64,000 bases of DNA from Streptomyces sparsogenes (GCF_001704635.1 NZ_MAXF01000091.1:22497-86496), one strand, 5' to 3'. Counted from the first letter of the stretch, positions 16,867-28,163 are shown. Numbers and translations are program-made. The notes: a model not told the origin generated them from the sequence alone.

Positions 16867-17325
16867 TCAGCGCGTCGCCACATGCACCAGGCCCCCGCTG
16901 AGCGCCAGCAGCAGGATGACGCCCGCGCCCGGGGCGGCCAGATAGGGCATGAGGGCCACGGTGGCCAGCAGACAGTAGGCGGCGGTCACCCAGGACAGGG
17001 CCTGCTGGACCTCCTCCGGGCCGTGCCGGTTGAGACGGACGACCAGCGCCATGAGCACGGCCGCCCACAGGGCGGCGCGCGGCTGGCCGAAGGAGACCTT
17101 GTCGTACAGGTCCACGGCCGTCTTGTACCAGTCCTCGTCCGCCAGATCGGCCGCCAACCGCAGCATGTCCTTCAGATACGAGTGCGACGCCAGCGACGTC
17201 GCGTCCTTCAGGTCGGCCCTGACCCACTCCGTGATGGCCAGCACCATCAGGCCCAGTGCGTGACAGGCGCCCGACCCGAGGCCCACCGCCTTCCGGCGCG
17301 CCTCGGACACTTCCCCCGTGACCAT
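16867..17325 (-). CDS. Hypothetical membrane protein
   Basis: The protein has 152 residues. The N-terminal half is soluble-looking and helical (DLKDATSLASHSYLKDMLRLAADLADEDWYKTAVDLYDKV). The C-terminal half holds three hydrophobic stretches (ALWAAVLMALVVRL; WVTAAYCLLATVALMPYLAA; GVILLLALSGGLVHV). No family is recognised. ATG 17325 is preceded by GGGAGGGGAG. It lies downstream of the TetR gene on the same strand with a 68-base gap and may be part of the desaturase transcript. Confidence 0.65.
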   Translation of the reverse strand: MVTGEVSEARRKAVGLGSGACHALGLMVLAITEWVRADLKDATSLASHSYLKDMLRLAADLADEDWYKTAVDLYDKVSFGQPRAALWAAVLMALVVRLNRHGPEEVQQALSWVTAAYCLLATVALMPYLAAPGAGVILLLALSGGLVHVATR

Positions 17326-17393
17326 GTGTGACTCCCCTCCCCGTGGCCCACATCATCCTCCGGTGAGGGACGCGCGGACCAGCCCCCGGAGGG

Positions 17394-18095
17394 TCAGGAC
17401 TTGCGGTGGCCGATCAGCCGGGGCCTGGGCTCCAGGCCGTCCAGGCCGTGCCAGGCCAGATTCACCAGGTGGGCCGCCACCTCGGCCTTCTTCGGCCGGC
17501 GCACGTCCAGCCACCACTGGCCGGTGAGCGCGACCATGCCGACCAGCGCCTGCGCGTACAGCGGGGCGAGCTTCGGGTCGAAGCCGCGGGCCTTGAACTC
17601 CAGGCCCAGGATGTCCTCGACCTGGGTGGCGATATCGCTGATCAGCGAGGCGAAGCTGCCCGTCGACTGGGCGACGGGGGAGTCCCGCACCAGGATGCGG
17701 AAGCCGTCGGTGTACGCCTCGATGTAGTCCAGCAGGGCGAACGCCGCCTGCTCCAGGAGCTCCCGCGGATGGCCCGCGGTCAGCGCGCCGGTCACCATGT
17801 CCAGCAGCCGGCGCATCTCGCGGTCCACCACGACCGCGTACAGCCCCTCCTTGCCGCCGAAGTGCTCGTACACCACCGGCTTGGAGACCCCGGCCTTGGC
17901 CGCGATCTCCTCCACCGACGTGCCCTCGAAGCCGCGCTGGGCGAAGAGCGTGCGACCGATGTCCAGCAATTGCTCGCGGCGCTCCTTGCCGGTCATCCGC
18001 ACCCGGCGGGCGCGCCGGGTCCCGGAACCGGAGGCCCGGGCCGCCCGGGCCTTGTCACCGCTGGTATTACTGTCGGTCGCCACGCCCCCCATCAT
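17394..18095 (-). CDS. TetR-family regulator of the desaturase operon
   Basis: The protein has 233 residues, an Arg-rich N-terminal tail and a TetR HTH (RREQLLDIGRTLFAQRGFEGTSVEEIAAKAGVSKPVVYEHFGGKEGLYAVVVDREM). The C-terminal helical ligand domain has WWLDVRRPKKAEVAAHLVNLAWHGL. Its start overlaps the desaturase stop (ATGA), so it is translated with that enzyme and probably senses acyl chains to control its own operon. The double inverted repeat at 19103-19129 upstream of the desaturase is the likely binding site. Confidence 0.83.
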   Translation of the reverse strand: MMGGVATDSNTSGDKARAARASGSGTRRARRVRMTGKERREQLLDIGRTLFAQRGFEGTSVEEIAAKAGVSKPVVYEHFGGKEGLYAVVVDREMRRLLDMVTGALTAGHPRELLEQAAFALLDYIEAYTDGFRILVRDSPVAQSTGSFASLISDIATQVEDILGLEFKARGFDPKLAPLYAQALVGMVALTGQWWLDVRRPKKAEVAAHLVNLAWHGLDGLEPRPRLIGHRKS

Positions 18096-19072
18096 GCCGC
18101 TTCTGCGGTTTCCTCTTTACGGCGGGCGTCGATACGCGCCTCGCTGGGCCAGCGGACGTCATACGCCCAGCCCGCCTTCTCGAACCAGCGGATGATCCGG
18201 GCGCTGGAGTCCAGCTGGCCCTTCATCACGCCGTGGCGGGCGCAGGTCGGGTCCGCGTGGTGCAGGTTGTGCCAGGACTCGCCGCACGAGAGCACCGCCA
18301 GCCACCACACATTGCCGGACCGGTCGCGCGACTTGAAGGGGCGCTTGCCGACCGCGTGGCAGATCGAGTTGATCGACCAGGTCACATGGTGGAGCAGAGC
18401 CACCCGGACGAGCGACCCCCAGAAGAACGCGGTCGCCGCGCCCTGCCAGGACCAGGTGACCAGGCCGCCGATCAGCGCGGGCAGCAGCAGCGAGGTGACC
18501 GTCCAGAACACGAACTGCCGGGAGATGCGGCGGATCGTGTCGTCCTTGATCAGATCGGGGGCGTACTTGTGCTGCGGGGTCTGCTCCTCGTCGAACATCC
18601 AGCCGATGTGCGCCCACCACAGGCCCTTCATCAGCGCCGGCACGGTCTCCCCGTACCGCCACGGGGAGTGCGGGTCGCCCTCCGCGTCGGAGAACTTGTG
18701 GTGCTTGCGGTGGTCGGCCACCCAGCGCACCAGCGGCCCCTCGACCGCCAGCGACCCGGCGATCGCCAGGGCGATCCGCAGCGGCCGCTTGGCCTTGAAG
18801 GAGCCGTGGGTGAAGTAGCGGTGGAAGCCGATGGTGATGCCGTGGCAGCCGATGTAGTAGAAGACCACCATCAGCGTCAGGTCCAGCCAGCTCACCCCCC
18901 AGCCCCAGGCCAGCGGGATGGCCGCGGCCAGGGCGAGGAACGGCACGGTGATGAACAGCAGAAGGGTGATCTGTTCGATGGAGCGCTTGTTGTCCCCGCC
19001 GAGCGTGGCGGAGGGAGGGGTGGGCTCCTGGGCCTTCGGCGCGTCGTGGATCACGTCGGGGCTTGCAGTCAT
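18092..19072 (-). CDS. Membrane acyl-CoA (delta-9 type) desaturase
   Basis: The protein has the three histidine boxes of membrane di-iron desaturases: HRYFTH, HRKHH and NLHHADP (inside GESWHNLHHADPTCARHG), plus a further conserved NSICH. Four hydrophobic stretches flank the boxes. It would insert a double bond in saturated acyl chains, adjusting membrane fluidity. 326 residues from ATG 19072 (AGGGA just upstream); ATG 19084 is an alternative start. The downstream TetR gene overlaps by four bases, and ppc is divergent. Confidence 0.88.
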   Translation of the reverse strand: MTASPDVIHDAPKAQEPTPPSATLGGDNKRSIEQITLLLFITVPFLALAAAIPLAWGWGVSWLDLTLMVVFYYIGCHGITIGFHRYFTHGSFKAKRPLRIALAIAGSLAVEGPLVRWVADHRKHHKFSDAEGDPHSPWRYGETVPALMKGLWWAHIGWMFDEEQTPQHKYAPDLIKDDTIRRISRQFVFWTVTSLLLPALIGGLVTWSWQGAATAFFWGSLVRVALLHHVTWSINSICHAVGKRPFKSRDRSGNVWWLAVLSCGESWHNLHHADPTCARHGVMKGQLDSSARIIRWFEKAGWAYDVRWPSEARIDARRKEETAEAA

Positions 19073-19102
19073 GGGATCCCTCATGGGGCTCGGGGGTACG
19101 GC

Positions 19103-19129
19103 TACGGGACCGTAACCTACGGCGACGTA
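19103..19129. promoter_or_regulatory. Tandem inverted repeats, candidate TetR operator of the desaturase operon
   Basis: TACGG-GA-CCGTA (19103-19114) and TACG-GCGA-CGTA (19118-19129) are two inverted repeats with centres 15 bp apart, about 30-55 bp upstream of the desaturase start. A further TACG lies at 19097-19100. Paired operators of this kind suit cooperative binding of TetR dimers, and a TetR gene is in the operon. Confidence 0.6.
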
Positions 19130-19375
19130 AGTATGGCAGGGCCCCGAAGCGGGGCAATAGGGCTATGGGTTCCCCCGAAGGCGCGCCGCATATCCTGGTG
19201 ACGTCGGACAGCGCGGTCCGCACATCGCCGACGACACGGGGGTCCCGGGCCCGGGCGCCACCCGGCGGATGCCGCGTATCCACCGGAGCAGCAGCCGTAC
19301 CGTGGCGTTTCGGCCCCGTCGTCACCCGTCGTTACCCGACCCATGCGACCCGAACACTGCAAGGAGCCCGCACCT

Positions 19376-22096
<2,721 letters not shown>

Positions 22097-22123
22097 CCCG
22101 CGTCCGGCGCCCGAGGTGACCGC

Positions 22124-22157
22124 GGCCCGGGCCGCTCCGCGAGGAGCGGCCCGGGCC
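22124..22157 (+). terminator. ppc terminator hairpin
   Basis: A perfect 15-bp stem (22124-22138 with 22143-22157) closes on a GCGA loop, 28 bases after the ppc stop. It lacks a T-run but is very stable. Confidence 0.65.
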
Positions 22158-22158
22158 A

Positions 22159-22205
22159 CGGTCTTCGGCGCGGTCTTCGGCGCGGTCCTCGGCGCGGTCC
22201 TCGGG
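22159..22205. repeat. 12-bp direct tandem repeat, four copies
   Basis: CGGTCTTCGGCG occurs at 22159 and 22171, and CGGTCCTCGGCG at 22183, with a shortened fourth copy at 22195. The array fills the space between the ppc hairpin and the stop codon of the convergent membrane-protein gene. Confidence 0.7.
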
Positions 22206-22206
22206 T

Positions 22207-22725
22207 TCAGAACGTGAGGGTGGCGAAGGACGCGGCCAGGAGGGTCACACCGGTGAGGCCCAGGGCCCAGGCGGTGCGGCGGAGGCGGAGGCCGCCGGCG
22301 ACCATCAGGGAGGCCAGGAGGAGGGAGCCCGCGAAGGGCACCCAGGCGTGCAGCACACCGGCCCAGCCGGTCCGTACCGCCTCGTCCGTGCCGGGCTTCA
22401 GGGCCACCGGCAGACGGTCGCCCGGGCCGTCGGCGACCGCCTTGTCGATCCGCACCCGGGCGCGGGCGCGGCCGGAGCCGTCGGTGGGCGCGAAGGCGCC
22501 GGTGCACCAGTCGTCGTCGCACCGGGAGACCGTGACCGTGCCGCGTTCGAGATTCTTGGTGAACATCGCCGGCTTGGCGGTCCCCCACGAGTACCACACC
22601 CCGGCGACCAGGACGAACAGCGCGATAAGCGCCATGACCACGTTCTTCGTGAGCAACAGCAGCCCGTACGCGTTCTCGCCCGCCCGCCGCGTACGGCTGC
22701 GCTTGATCGTGCCGGTGGAAGACAT
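22207..22725 (-). CDS. Hypothetical membrane protein, three TM segments
   Basis: The protein has 172 residues. Basic N-terminus (TIKRSRTRRAGENAYGLLLLTKN) leads to TM1 (VVMALIALFVLVAGVWYSWG). An exported ~65-residue segment has two Cys (SRCDDDWCTGAF), and two further helices close the protein (WVPFAGSLLLASLMVAGGL; ALGLTGVTLLAASFA). ATG 22725 is chosen because it is followed by MSSTGTIKRS and AGGA lies upstream; ATG 22761 is in frame. It sits between ppc and pth, converging on ppc. No family is recognised. Confidence 0.65.
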   Translation of the reverse strand: MSSTGTIKRSRTRRAGENAYGLLLLTKNVVMALIALFVLVAGVWYSWGTAKPAMFTKNLERGTVTVSRCDDDWCTGAFAPTDGSGRARARVRIDKAVADGPGDRLPVALKPGTDEAVRTGWAGVLHAWVPFAGSLLLASLMVAGGLRLRRTAWALGLTGVTLLAASFATLTF

Positions 22726-22792
22726 GGCGGCGATCCTGGCGACACCCGGGCGCGCGGTCAACCTTTCCGGTCGGGGCCCGCCCGAGCGAGGG

Positions 22793-23383
22793 TCAGGAGT
22801 TGTACGTGCCCTGCGCGCGCTCCAGGCCGTCCACGATCAGCGTCTCCACGGCGTCCGCCGCGCGGTCCACGAAGTAGTCCAACTCCTTGCGCTCGGCGGC
22901 GGAGAAGTCCTTGAGCACGAAGGCCGCGACATCCATCCGGCCGGGCGGGCGGCCGATGCCGAAGCGGACGCGGAAGTAGTCGGGGCCGAGCGACTTGGTG
23001 ATCGACTTCAGGCCGTTGTGGCCATTGTCACCACCGCCGAGCTTCAGCCGCAGCGCGCCGTAGTCGATGTCCAGTTCGTCGTGGATCGCAATGATGTGCC
23101 CGACCGGCACCTTGTAGAAGTCGCGCAGCGCGGTGGTCGGTCCTCCGGAGAGGTTCATGAACGACATCGGCTTGGCGACGATCATCCGCCGGCCGGCCGG
23201 GCCGGGCGGGCCGACGCGCCCCTCCACGACCTGCGCACGGGACTTGTGCGCCTTGAACCGGGCACCCATGCGGTCGGCCAGCAGGTCGGCCACCATGAAG
23301 CCGACGTTGTGGCGGTTGCCCGCGTACTCGGGCCCGGGGTTGCCGAGGCCCACCACGAGCCAGGGGCTGGCTTCGTCCGTCAT
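22793..23383 (-). CDS. pth: Peptidyl-tRNA hydrolase
   Basis: The enzyme releases tRNA from peptidyl-tRNA dropped by the ribosome. Conserved Pth motifs are present: VVGLGNPGPEYAGNRHNVGF (catalytic His in RHNVG), KPMSFMNLSGGP, AIHDELDIDYGALRLKLGGGDNGHNGLKSI (catalytic Asp), and FRVRFGIGRPPGRMDVAAFVL. 196 residues, normal length. It lies directly downstream of rplY on the same strand, the usual Streptomyces pairing. Confidence 0.95.
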   Translation of the reverse strand: MTDEASPWLVVGLGNPGPEYAGNRHNVGFMVADLLADRMGARFKAHKSRAQVVEGRVGPPGPAGRRMIVAKPMSFMNLSGGPTTALRDFYKVPVGHIIAIHDELDIDYGALRLKLGGGDNGHNGLKSITKSLGPDYFRVRFGIGRPPGRMDVAAFVLKDFSAAERKELDYFVDRAADAVETLIVDGLERAQGTYNS

Positions 23384-23541
23384 CTGGCTGTCTCCTGGAG
23401 TGGGCCGGGGGTGGCTGCGGCCGCCGCCCCGGGCCCGGCCCCGGGAGGGGTGGGGGCGGGACGGCGGCCGGAGAAGGGAAGGGCGTCGCGCCTCGGTGCT
23501 CTACGGCGCCGAGGCGGTGTGGTGACGCCCGCGGGGCGTGG

Positions 23542-24126
23542 TTACGCCTCCTCGCCCTCACCCTCGCCCTCGGCGGCCTGGGCCTCGGCCTGGGCACCGA
23601 CGACCTGGAGCACGACGGTGTCCTCCTCGACCGCCAGGGTGGTGCCGGCCGGCAGGGTGATGTCCTTGGCCAGGATGGAGTGACCGGCGTCCAGGCCCGC
23701 GATGGAGACGGTGACCGACTCCGGGATGTGGGTGGCCTCGGTCTCCACCGGCAGCGCGTTCAGCACGTGCTCCAGCAGGTTGCCGCCGGGGGCCAGGTCG
23801 CCCTCGGTGTGGACCGGAATCTCGACGGTGACCTTCTCGCCGCTCCGGACCAGGAGCAGGTCCACGTGGCGGAGGAAGCCCTTGATGGCATCGCGCTGCA
23901 CGGCCTTGGGGATGACGAGCTCCTTCTTGCCCTCGAGGTCGAGGGCAAGAAGCGCGTTCGGGGTCTTGAGCGCGAGCATCAGGTCGTGGCCCGGCAGGTT
24001 GACGTGGACCGGCTCGGCGCCGTGGCCGTACACCACGGCGGGGACCAGACCCTCACGGCGGGCGCGGCGGGCGGCGCCCTTGCCGAACTCGGTACGGGGC
24101 TTGGCGGAAAGCTTGATCTCGGCCAT
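23542..24126 (-). CDS. rplY: 50S ribosomal protein L25/general stress protein Ctc
   Basis: The 194-residue protein binds 5S rRNA through its N-terminal domain (AEIKLSAKPRTEFGKGAARRARREGLVPAVVYGHG) and has the additional C-terminal TL5/Ctc beta domain (VEIPVHTEGDLAPGGNLLEHVLNALPVETEATHIPESVTVSIAGLDAGHSILAKDI), ending in an acidic Glu/Gly/Ala tail. Start: ATG 24126 with GAGGAG eight bases upstream; the frame stays open upstream without support. prs lies upstream and pth downstream on the same strand. Confidence 0.95.
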   Translation of the reverse strand: MAEIKLSAKPRTEFGKGAARRARREGLVPAVVYGHGAEPVHVNLPGHDLMLALKTPNALLALDLEGKKELVIPKAVQRDAIKGFLRHVDLLLVRSGEKVTVEIPVHTEGDLAPGGNLLEHVLNALPVETEATHIPESVTVSIAGLDAGHSILAKDITLPAGTTLAVEEDTVVLQVVGAQAEAQAAEGEGEGEEA

Positions 24127-24373
24127 GACTGCACTCCTCGTAGTCATTCGATGAACGATCTGACGGCCGTCACCCGGCCCACGACAGACCACCTCTACGA
24201 AGAGCGCGTCGATAACGGACGAGCCGCGCGCGTGGCCGCACACAGCTTCCCTCGCCGAGCAACCCGGCAATTCTACCGTCCCCGGACCCATGCCCCCGCA
24301 CACGGCCCCGGTACGCCCCCGCCCGCGGCCCCGGCACCCGGCACCCGCCCGCGCCCGCGGCTCCGGCACATGG

Positions 24374-24403
24374 CTGAGGCCACCCCGCCGGGGGTGGCCT
24401 CAG
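24374..24403 (-). terminator. prs terminator hairpin
   Basis: CTGAGGCCACCCC (24374-24386) pairs perfectly with GGGGTGGCCTCAG (24391-24403) over a 4-base loop, 47 bases after the prs stop in the transcribed direction. The remainder of the 24127-24449 gap is the rplY leader and promoter region and has no further gene. Confidence 0.65.
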
Positions 24404-24449
24404 ATCGGTCGGCGGGCGCCTAAGTCACCGGCGCCGGTGCCGGCACCCA

Positions 24450-25424
24450 TCAGTGCTCCTCGAAGAGGCTGGTCACCGAGCCGTCCTCGAAGACCTCCTG
24501 GACCGCGCGGGCGATGGTGGGCGCCATCGACAGCACGGTGATCTTGTCGAGCTCGACCTCGCTCGGGGTGGGCAGGGTGTTGGTGAAGACGAACTCGCTC
24601 ACCTTCGAGTTCTTCAGCCGGTCCGCGGCCGGGCCGGACAGCACACCGTGGGTGGCGGTCACGATCACGTCCTCCGCCCCGTTGGCGAACAGCGCGTCCG
24701 CCGCGGCGCAGATGGTTCCACCGGTGTCGATCATGTCGTCGACCAGGACGCAGACCCGGCCCCGGACATCACCCACGACCTCATGGACGGTGACCTGGTT
24801 GGCCACGTCCGGGTCGCGGCGCTTGTGCACGATGGCCAGCGGGGCGCCGAGCCGGTCGCACCAGCGGTCGGCGACCCGCACCCGGCCGGCGTCCGGGGAG
24901 ACCACGGTGAGCTTGGAGCGGTCGACCTTGGCGCCCACGTAGTCCGCGAGCACCGGCAGGGCGAAGAGGTGGTCGACCGGGCCGTCGAAGAAGCCCTGGA
25001 TCTGGTCGGTGTGCAGATCGACCGTGAGGATCCGGTCGGCGCCCGCCGTCTTGAGCATGTCCGCGATCAGACGGGCCGAGATGGGCTCGCGGCCGCGGTG
25101 CTTCTTGTCCTGGCGGGCATAGCCGTAGAACGGCACGATCACCGTGATCGAGCGCGCGGAGGCCCGCTTCAGCGCATCGACCATGATGAGCTGCTCCATG
25201 ATCCATTTATTGATCGGAGCCGTGTGGCTCTGGATCAGGAAACAGTCGGCGCCTCGCGCGGACTCCTGAAAACGGACGTAGATCTCGCCGTTGGCGAAGT
25301 CGAATGCCTTGGTCGGGACCAAGCTGACGCCCAGCTCGTGGGCGACCTCCTCGGCCAGCTCGGGGTGGGCGCGGCCGGAGAAGAGCATCAGCTTCTTCTC
25401 GCCGGTCGTCTTGATCCCGGTCAC
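24450..25424 (-). CDS. prs: Ribose-phosphate pyrophosphokinase (PRPP synthase)
   Basis: The enzyme forms PRPP from ribose-5-phosphate and ATP, feeding nucleotide, His and Trp synthesis. Typical motifs are LFSGRAHPELAEEVAHELGV, FANGEIYVRFQESARGADCFLIQS, VIVPFYGYARQDKKHRGREPISARLIADMLKTAGADRILTVDLHTDQIQGFF (catalytic and Mg sites) and the PRPP loop VCVLVDDMIDTGGTI. 324 residues. It follows glmU by 71 bases on the same strand, a conserved actinobacterial pair. Confidence 0.96.
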   Translation of the reverse strand: MTGIKTTGEKKLMLFSGRAHPELAEEVAHELGVSLVPTKAFDFANGEIYVRFQESARGADCFLIQSHTAPINKWIMEQLIMVDALKRASARSITVIVPFYGYARQDKKHRGREPISARLIADMLKTAGADRILTVDLHTDQIQGFFDGPVDHLFALPVLADYVGAKVDRSKLTVVSPDAGRVRVADRWCDRLGAPLAIVHKRRDPDVANQVTVHEVVGDVRGRVCVLVDDMIDTGGTICAAADALFANGAEDVIVTATHGVLSGPAADRLKNSKVSEFVFTNTLPTPSEVELDKITVLSMAPTIARAVQEVFEDGSVTSLFEEH

Positions 25425-25495
25425 AGCAAGTCTCCTTGGATGTCACTTTGATGCGCTTATCACGGTACGCCCCGCACGGCGCACCCGTGCACGGG

Positions 25496-26953
25496 TCATC
25501 CCTCGCCCGCGTCCTCCTGGCGGGCCGACTCGGCGGCCCTGGCGGCGGCGCTTCCGGGGCGCTTGCGGGCGACCCAGCCCTCGATATTCCGCTGCTGGCC
25601 GCGTGCGACGGCGAGCGAGCCCGGGGGCACATCCTTGGTGATGACCGAGCCGGCGGCGGTGTAGGCGCCGTCCCCGATCGTGACCGGAGCCACAAGCATG
25701 TTGTCCGCTCCGGTGCGGCAGTGGCTGCCGATGGTGGTGTGGTGCTTGTTGACGCCGTCGTAGTTCACGAACACGCTGGCGGCGCCGATGTTGGTGTATT
25801 CGCCGATGGTCGCGTCGCCGACGTAGGACAGGTGCGGCACCTTGGTGCCCTCGCCGATCCTGGCGTTCTTCATCTCCACGTACGTGCCGGCCTTGGCCTT
25901 GGCGCCGAGCCGGGTGCCGGGGCGCAGATACGCGTACGGGCCGACGCTCGCGCCCGCGCCGATCTCCGCGCCCTCGGCGACGGTGAAGCTCACCTTCGCG
26001 CCCTCGCCGACGGTGGTGTCGGTGAGCCGGGAGTCCGGGCCGACCTCGGCGTCCGCCGCGATGTGGGTGGCGCCGAGCAGCTGGGTGCCGGGGTGGACCA
26101 GGGCGTCCGGCTCGAAGGTGACGGTCGCGTCCACCCAGGTGGTGGCCGGGTCGACGACGGTCACCCCGCTGAGCATGGCCCGGGTCAGCAGCCGGTCGTT
26201 GAGCAGCCTGCGCGCCTCGGCGAGCTGCACCCGGTTGTTGATGCCGACGATCTCGCGGTGGTCCCCGGCCACACAGGCGCCGACGCGGTGCCCGGCCTCG
26301 CGCAGGATGCCCAGCACATCGGTGAGGTACTCCTCGCCCTGGCTGTTGTCGGTGCGCACCTTGCCCAGGGCGTCGGTCAACAGGCGGGCGTCGAAGGCGA
26401 AGACCCCCGAGTTGATCTCGCGGATCTCGCGCTGGGCGTCGGTGGCGTCCTTGTGCTCCACGATCGCGGTGACCGCGCCGCTCGCCCCCTCGCGCACGAT
26501 CCGGCCGTAGCCGGTCGCGTCGGGGACCTCGGCGGTCAGCACGGTGACGGCGTTGCCCTCGGCGGCGTGGGTCCCGGCGAGCCGGCCGAGGGTCTCCCCG
26601 GTCAGCAGCGGGGTGTCCCCGCAGACGACGACCACGGTGCCGTCCAGGACGACCCCGCTGTCGGAGAGCTCCTCGAGCCCCATCCGCACGGCGTGGCCGG
26701 TGCCGTTCTGCTCGTGCTGCACGGCGGTGCGCACCTCGGCGTCGATCTCCGCCAGATGGGCGGTGACCTGCTCGCGGGCGTGGCCGACGACGACCACCAG
26801 GTGCTCGGGGGACAGTTCGCGGGACGCGGCGACGACGTGCCCGACGAGGGACCGGCCGCAGATCGCATGCAGGACCTTGGGAGTCGCCGACTTCATGCGG
26901 GTGCCCTCACCCGCTGCGAGGACGACGACGGCTGCCGGGCGGTTGACGCTCAC
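25496..26953 (-). CDS. glmU: Bifunctional N-acetylglucosamine-1-phosphate uridyltransferase/glucosamine-1-phosphate acetyltransferase
   Basis: The enzyme makes UDP-GlcNAc for cell-wall synthesis in two steps. The N-terminal pyrophosphorylase domain has VVVLAAGEGTRMKSATPKVLHAICG and EQNGTGHAV. The C-terminal half is a left-handed beta-helix acetyltransferase with hexapeptide repeats (IGAGASVGPYAYLRPGTRLGAKAKAGTYVEMKNARIGEGTKVPHLSYVGDATIGEYTNIGA, INYDG-like VNYDGVNKHHTTIG). A Pro/Gly/Ala/Glu tail closes it. 485 residues. tRNA-Gln lies upstream on the same strand. Confidence 0.96.
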   Translation of the reverse strand: MSVNRPAAVVVLAAGEGTRMKSATPKVLHAICGRSLVGHVVAASRELSPEHLVVVVGHAREQVTAHLAEIDAEVRTAVQHEQNGTGHAVRMGLEELSDSGVVLDGTVVVVCGDTPLLTGETLGRLAGTHAAEGNAVTVLTAEVPDATGYGRIVREGASGAVTAIVEHKDATDAQREIREINSGVFAFDARLLTDALGKVRTDNSQGEEYLTDVLGILREAGHRVGACVAGDHREIVGINNRVQLAEARRLLNDRLLTRAMLSGVTVVDPATTWVDATVTFEPDALVHPGTQLLGATHIAADAEVGPDSRLTDTTVGEGAKVSFTVAEGAEIGAGASVGPYAYLRPGTRLGAKAKAGTYVEMKNARIGEGTKVPHLSYVGDATIGEYTNIGAASVFVNYDGVNKHHTTIGSHCRTGADNMLVAPVTIGDGAYTAAGSVITKDVPPGSLAVARGQQRNIEGWVARKRPGSAAARAAESARQEDAGEG

Positions 26954-27064
26954 GGATGTGCCCTTCGGGCTCGGCTCGGGGTGGACACCCGGCAGGATAC
27001 CGAGAGGTTTCGGGGCGGGAACGAGGGTGGGTCCCGGCGTGGGCGGTCAGGTTTCGAACTTGAG

Positions 27065-27137
27065 CTCCCCTGCAAGGACTCGAACCTTGACAAACAGCTC
27101 CAAAGGCTGCTGTGCTACCTGATTACACCACAGGGGA
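27065..27137 (-). tRNA. tRNA-Gln (anticodon UUG)
   Basis: Read on the minus strand the acceptor stem TCCCCTG pairs perfectly with CAGGGGA, with discriminator G. The D arm is GTG-TAATCAGGTAG-CAC, the anticodon stem GCAGC/GCTGT with loop CTTTGGA (anticodon TTG), a 4-base variable region, and T arm CAAGG-TTCGAGT-CCTTG. No 3' CCA is encoded. It lies 111 bases upstream of glmU on the same strand, and an HTH gene ends 11 bases upstream of its 5' end. Confidence 0.92.
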
Positions 27138-27148
27138 TGGTAAAGCGG

Positions 27149-28054
27149 TCAAATCGGACGCCTGGTGGAGGTCACCGACTTGGCCCCCACCACTATGCCG
27201 TACCAAGCGCCCTCGATGCGACGGTAGAGCTCCGCGCTTTGGGCCACATAGATCACGAGGCAGCCCCTGTAGGCGTCTGTCGTGTTGTGTCGCGTGGTCT
27301 TGGGGTTGTGCTTCTTGAGTGTCGCGCGTTGGAAGGTGCTGGGATCGACGCCTGCCAATTCTGCCCAGAAGCGCGTCGCCGCCGGCACGTCTGCCGACTC
27401 GTGAATGCTGAGGCGGAAACGCAAGTGCTCCGGGGGCACCTCCAATAGGTCGAGCCAGCGCAGATAGAGCTCGATGACGTTCGGGTCGCTATTGATGAAT
27501 TGCAGGGTCTCGCGCCGCTGGTACGGCTTGTCCTTCGCTCCCTCTGCCCAGTACAGCGCGACTCCGGCGATGAACAGCTCCCGGTCCGTCATCTCGCCGA
27601 TCTCCCGCGCCGCCGCCAGCTTCGTCTGCTGGCGCTCGATCTCGCGTCGCCGCAGCGTGGCCTCCCATCCCCGCTTGGCGATCGCCGACGCCTCCTCCCG
27701 TGTGCGCGGCGGCGGCTTCGGCAGGTCGCGTACCCACAGCGAGATCGAGCTCTTCGAGCACCCCAGCTCCAGCTGGATCTGGTCGTAGGTCATGCCGCGC
27801 AGTCGCATTTCGCGGGCTTTCGCCCGTAAGCCGTCCTTCGTGTTCGGCCGCTTGGTCCACTCGGGTGGCGGCTCGCCCTCCAGGAGGCGGTTCAGGATGT
27901 CGTTGTTGTGGACCTTCAGGCGGTCGCGGATCTGCCTACGGCTCAGGCCTTCCCTCCGTAGCGCGATCGCCCGCTCTCGCAGTTCCTCGAAGATGGCCGA
28001 CCGGTCGCACGGGCCGCTCGGCCCGTCGCCGTCGCGGCGTCCTGGTTCGCTCAT
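27149..28054 (-). CDS. HTH protein with LAGLIDADG-like C-terminal domain (tentative)
   Basis: The protein has 301 residues. The N-terminal half carries two helix-turn-helix-like stretches (LSRRQIRDRLKVHNNDILNRLL and MTYDQIQLELGCSKSSISLWVRDLP), the second resembling resolvase/homeodomain-like HTH. After a basic helical linker, the C-terminal ~130 residues begin GVALYWAEGAKDKPYQRRETLQFINSDPNVIELYLRWL and contain a second half, FWAELAGVDPSTF...YRGCLVIYVAQS. The ALYWAEG motif with an acidic residue, and its pseudo-twofold layout, resemble LAGLIDADG-type proteins, but this is inference. It ends 11 bases from the 5' end of tRNA-Gln on the same strand. Codon use is slightly less GC-extreme than its neighbours. 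ATG 28054; GTG 28060 possible. Confidence 0.6.
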   Translation of the reverse strand: MSEPGRRDGDGPSGPCDRSAIFEELRERAIALRREGLSRRQIRDRLKVHNNDILNRLLEGEPPPEWTKRPNTKDGLRAKAREMRLRGMTYDQIQLELGCSKSSISLWVRDLPKPPPRTREEASAIAKRGWEATLRRREIERQQTKLAAAREIGEMTDRELFIAGVALYWAEGAKDKPYQRRETLQFINSDPNVIELYLRWLDLLEVPPEHLRFRLSIHESADVPAATRFWAELAGVDPSTFQRATLKKHNPKTTRHNTTDAYRGCLVIYVAQSAELYRRIEGAWYGIVVGAKSVTSTRRPI

Positions 28055-28163
28055 GGCCACACTGTTGTTCGCCCCGCAGACGCGTGTGTCGCAAACATGG
28101 ACGATTCATTCGTTCGAGTTAAAAGTCGCACTTTGCGTTCTGTTCGAGGGCGCTTCACCCGTG

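Noticed and set aside
22159..22205. Regulatory repeat of ppc
   Set aside because: It lies after the ppc hairpin and before the convergent gene's stop, so it is more likely slippage-prone junk between gene ends.
27149..28054. Phage integrase using tRNA-Gln as attachment site
   Set aside because: No tyrosine- or serine-recombinase catalytic motif is present, and the gene is on the 5' side of the tRNA with no repeated tRNA 3' end.
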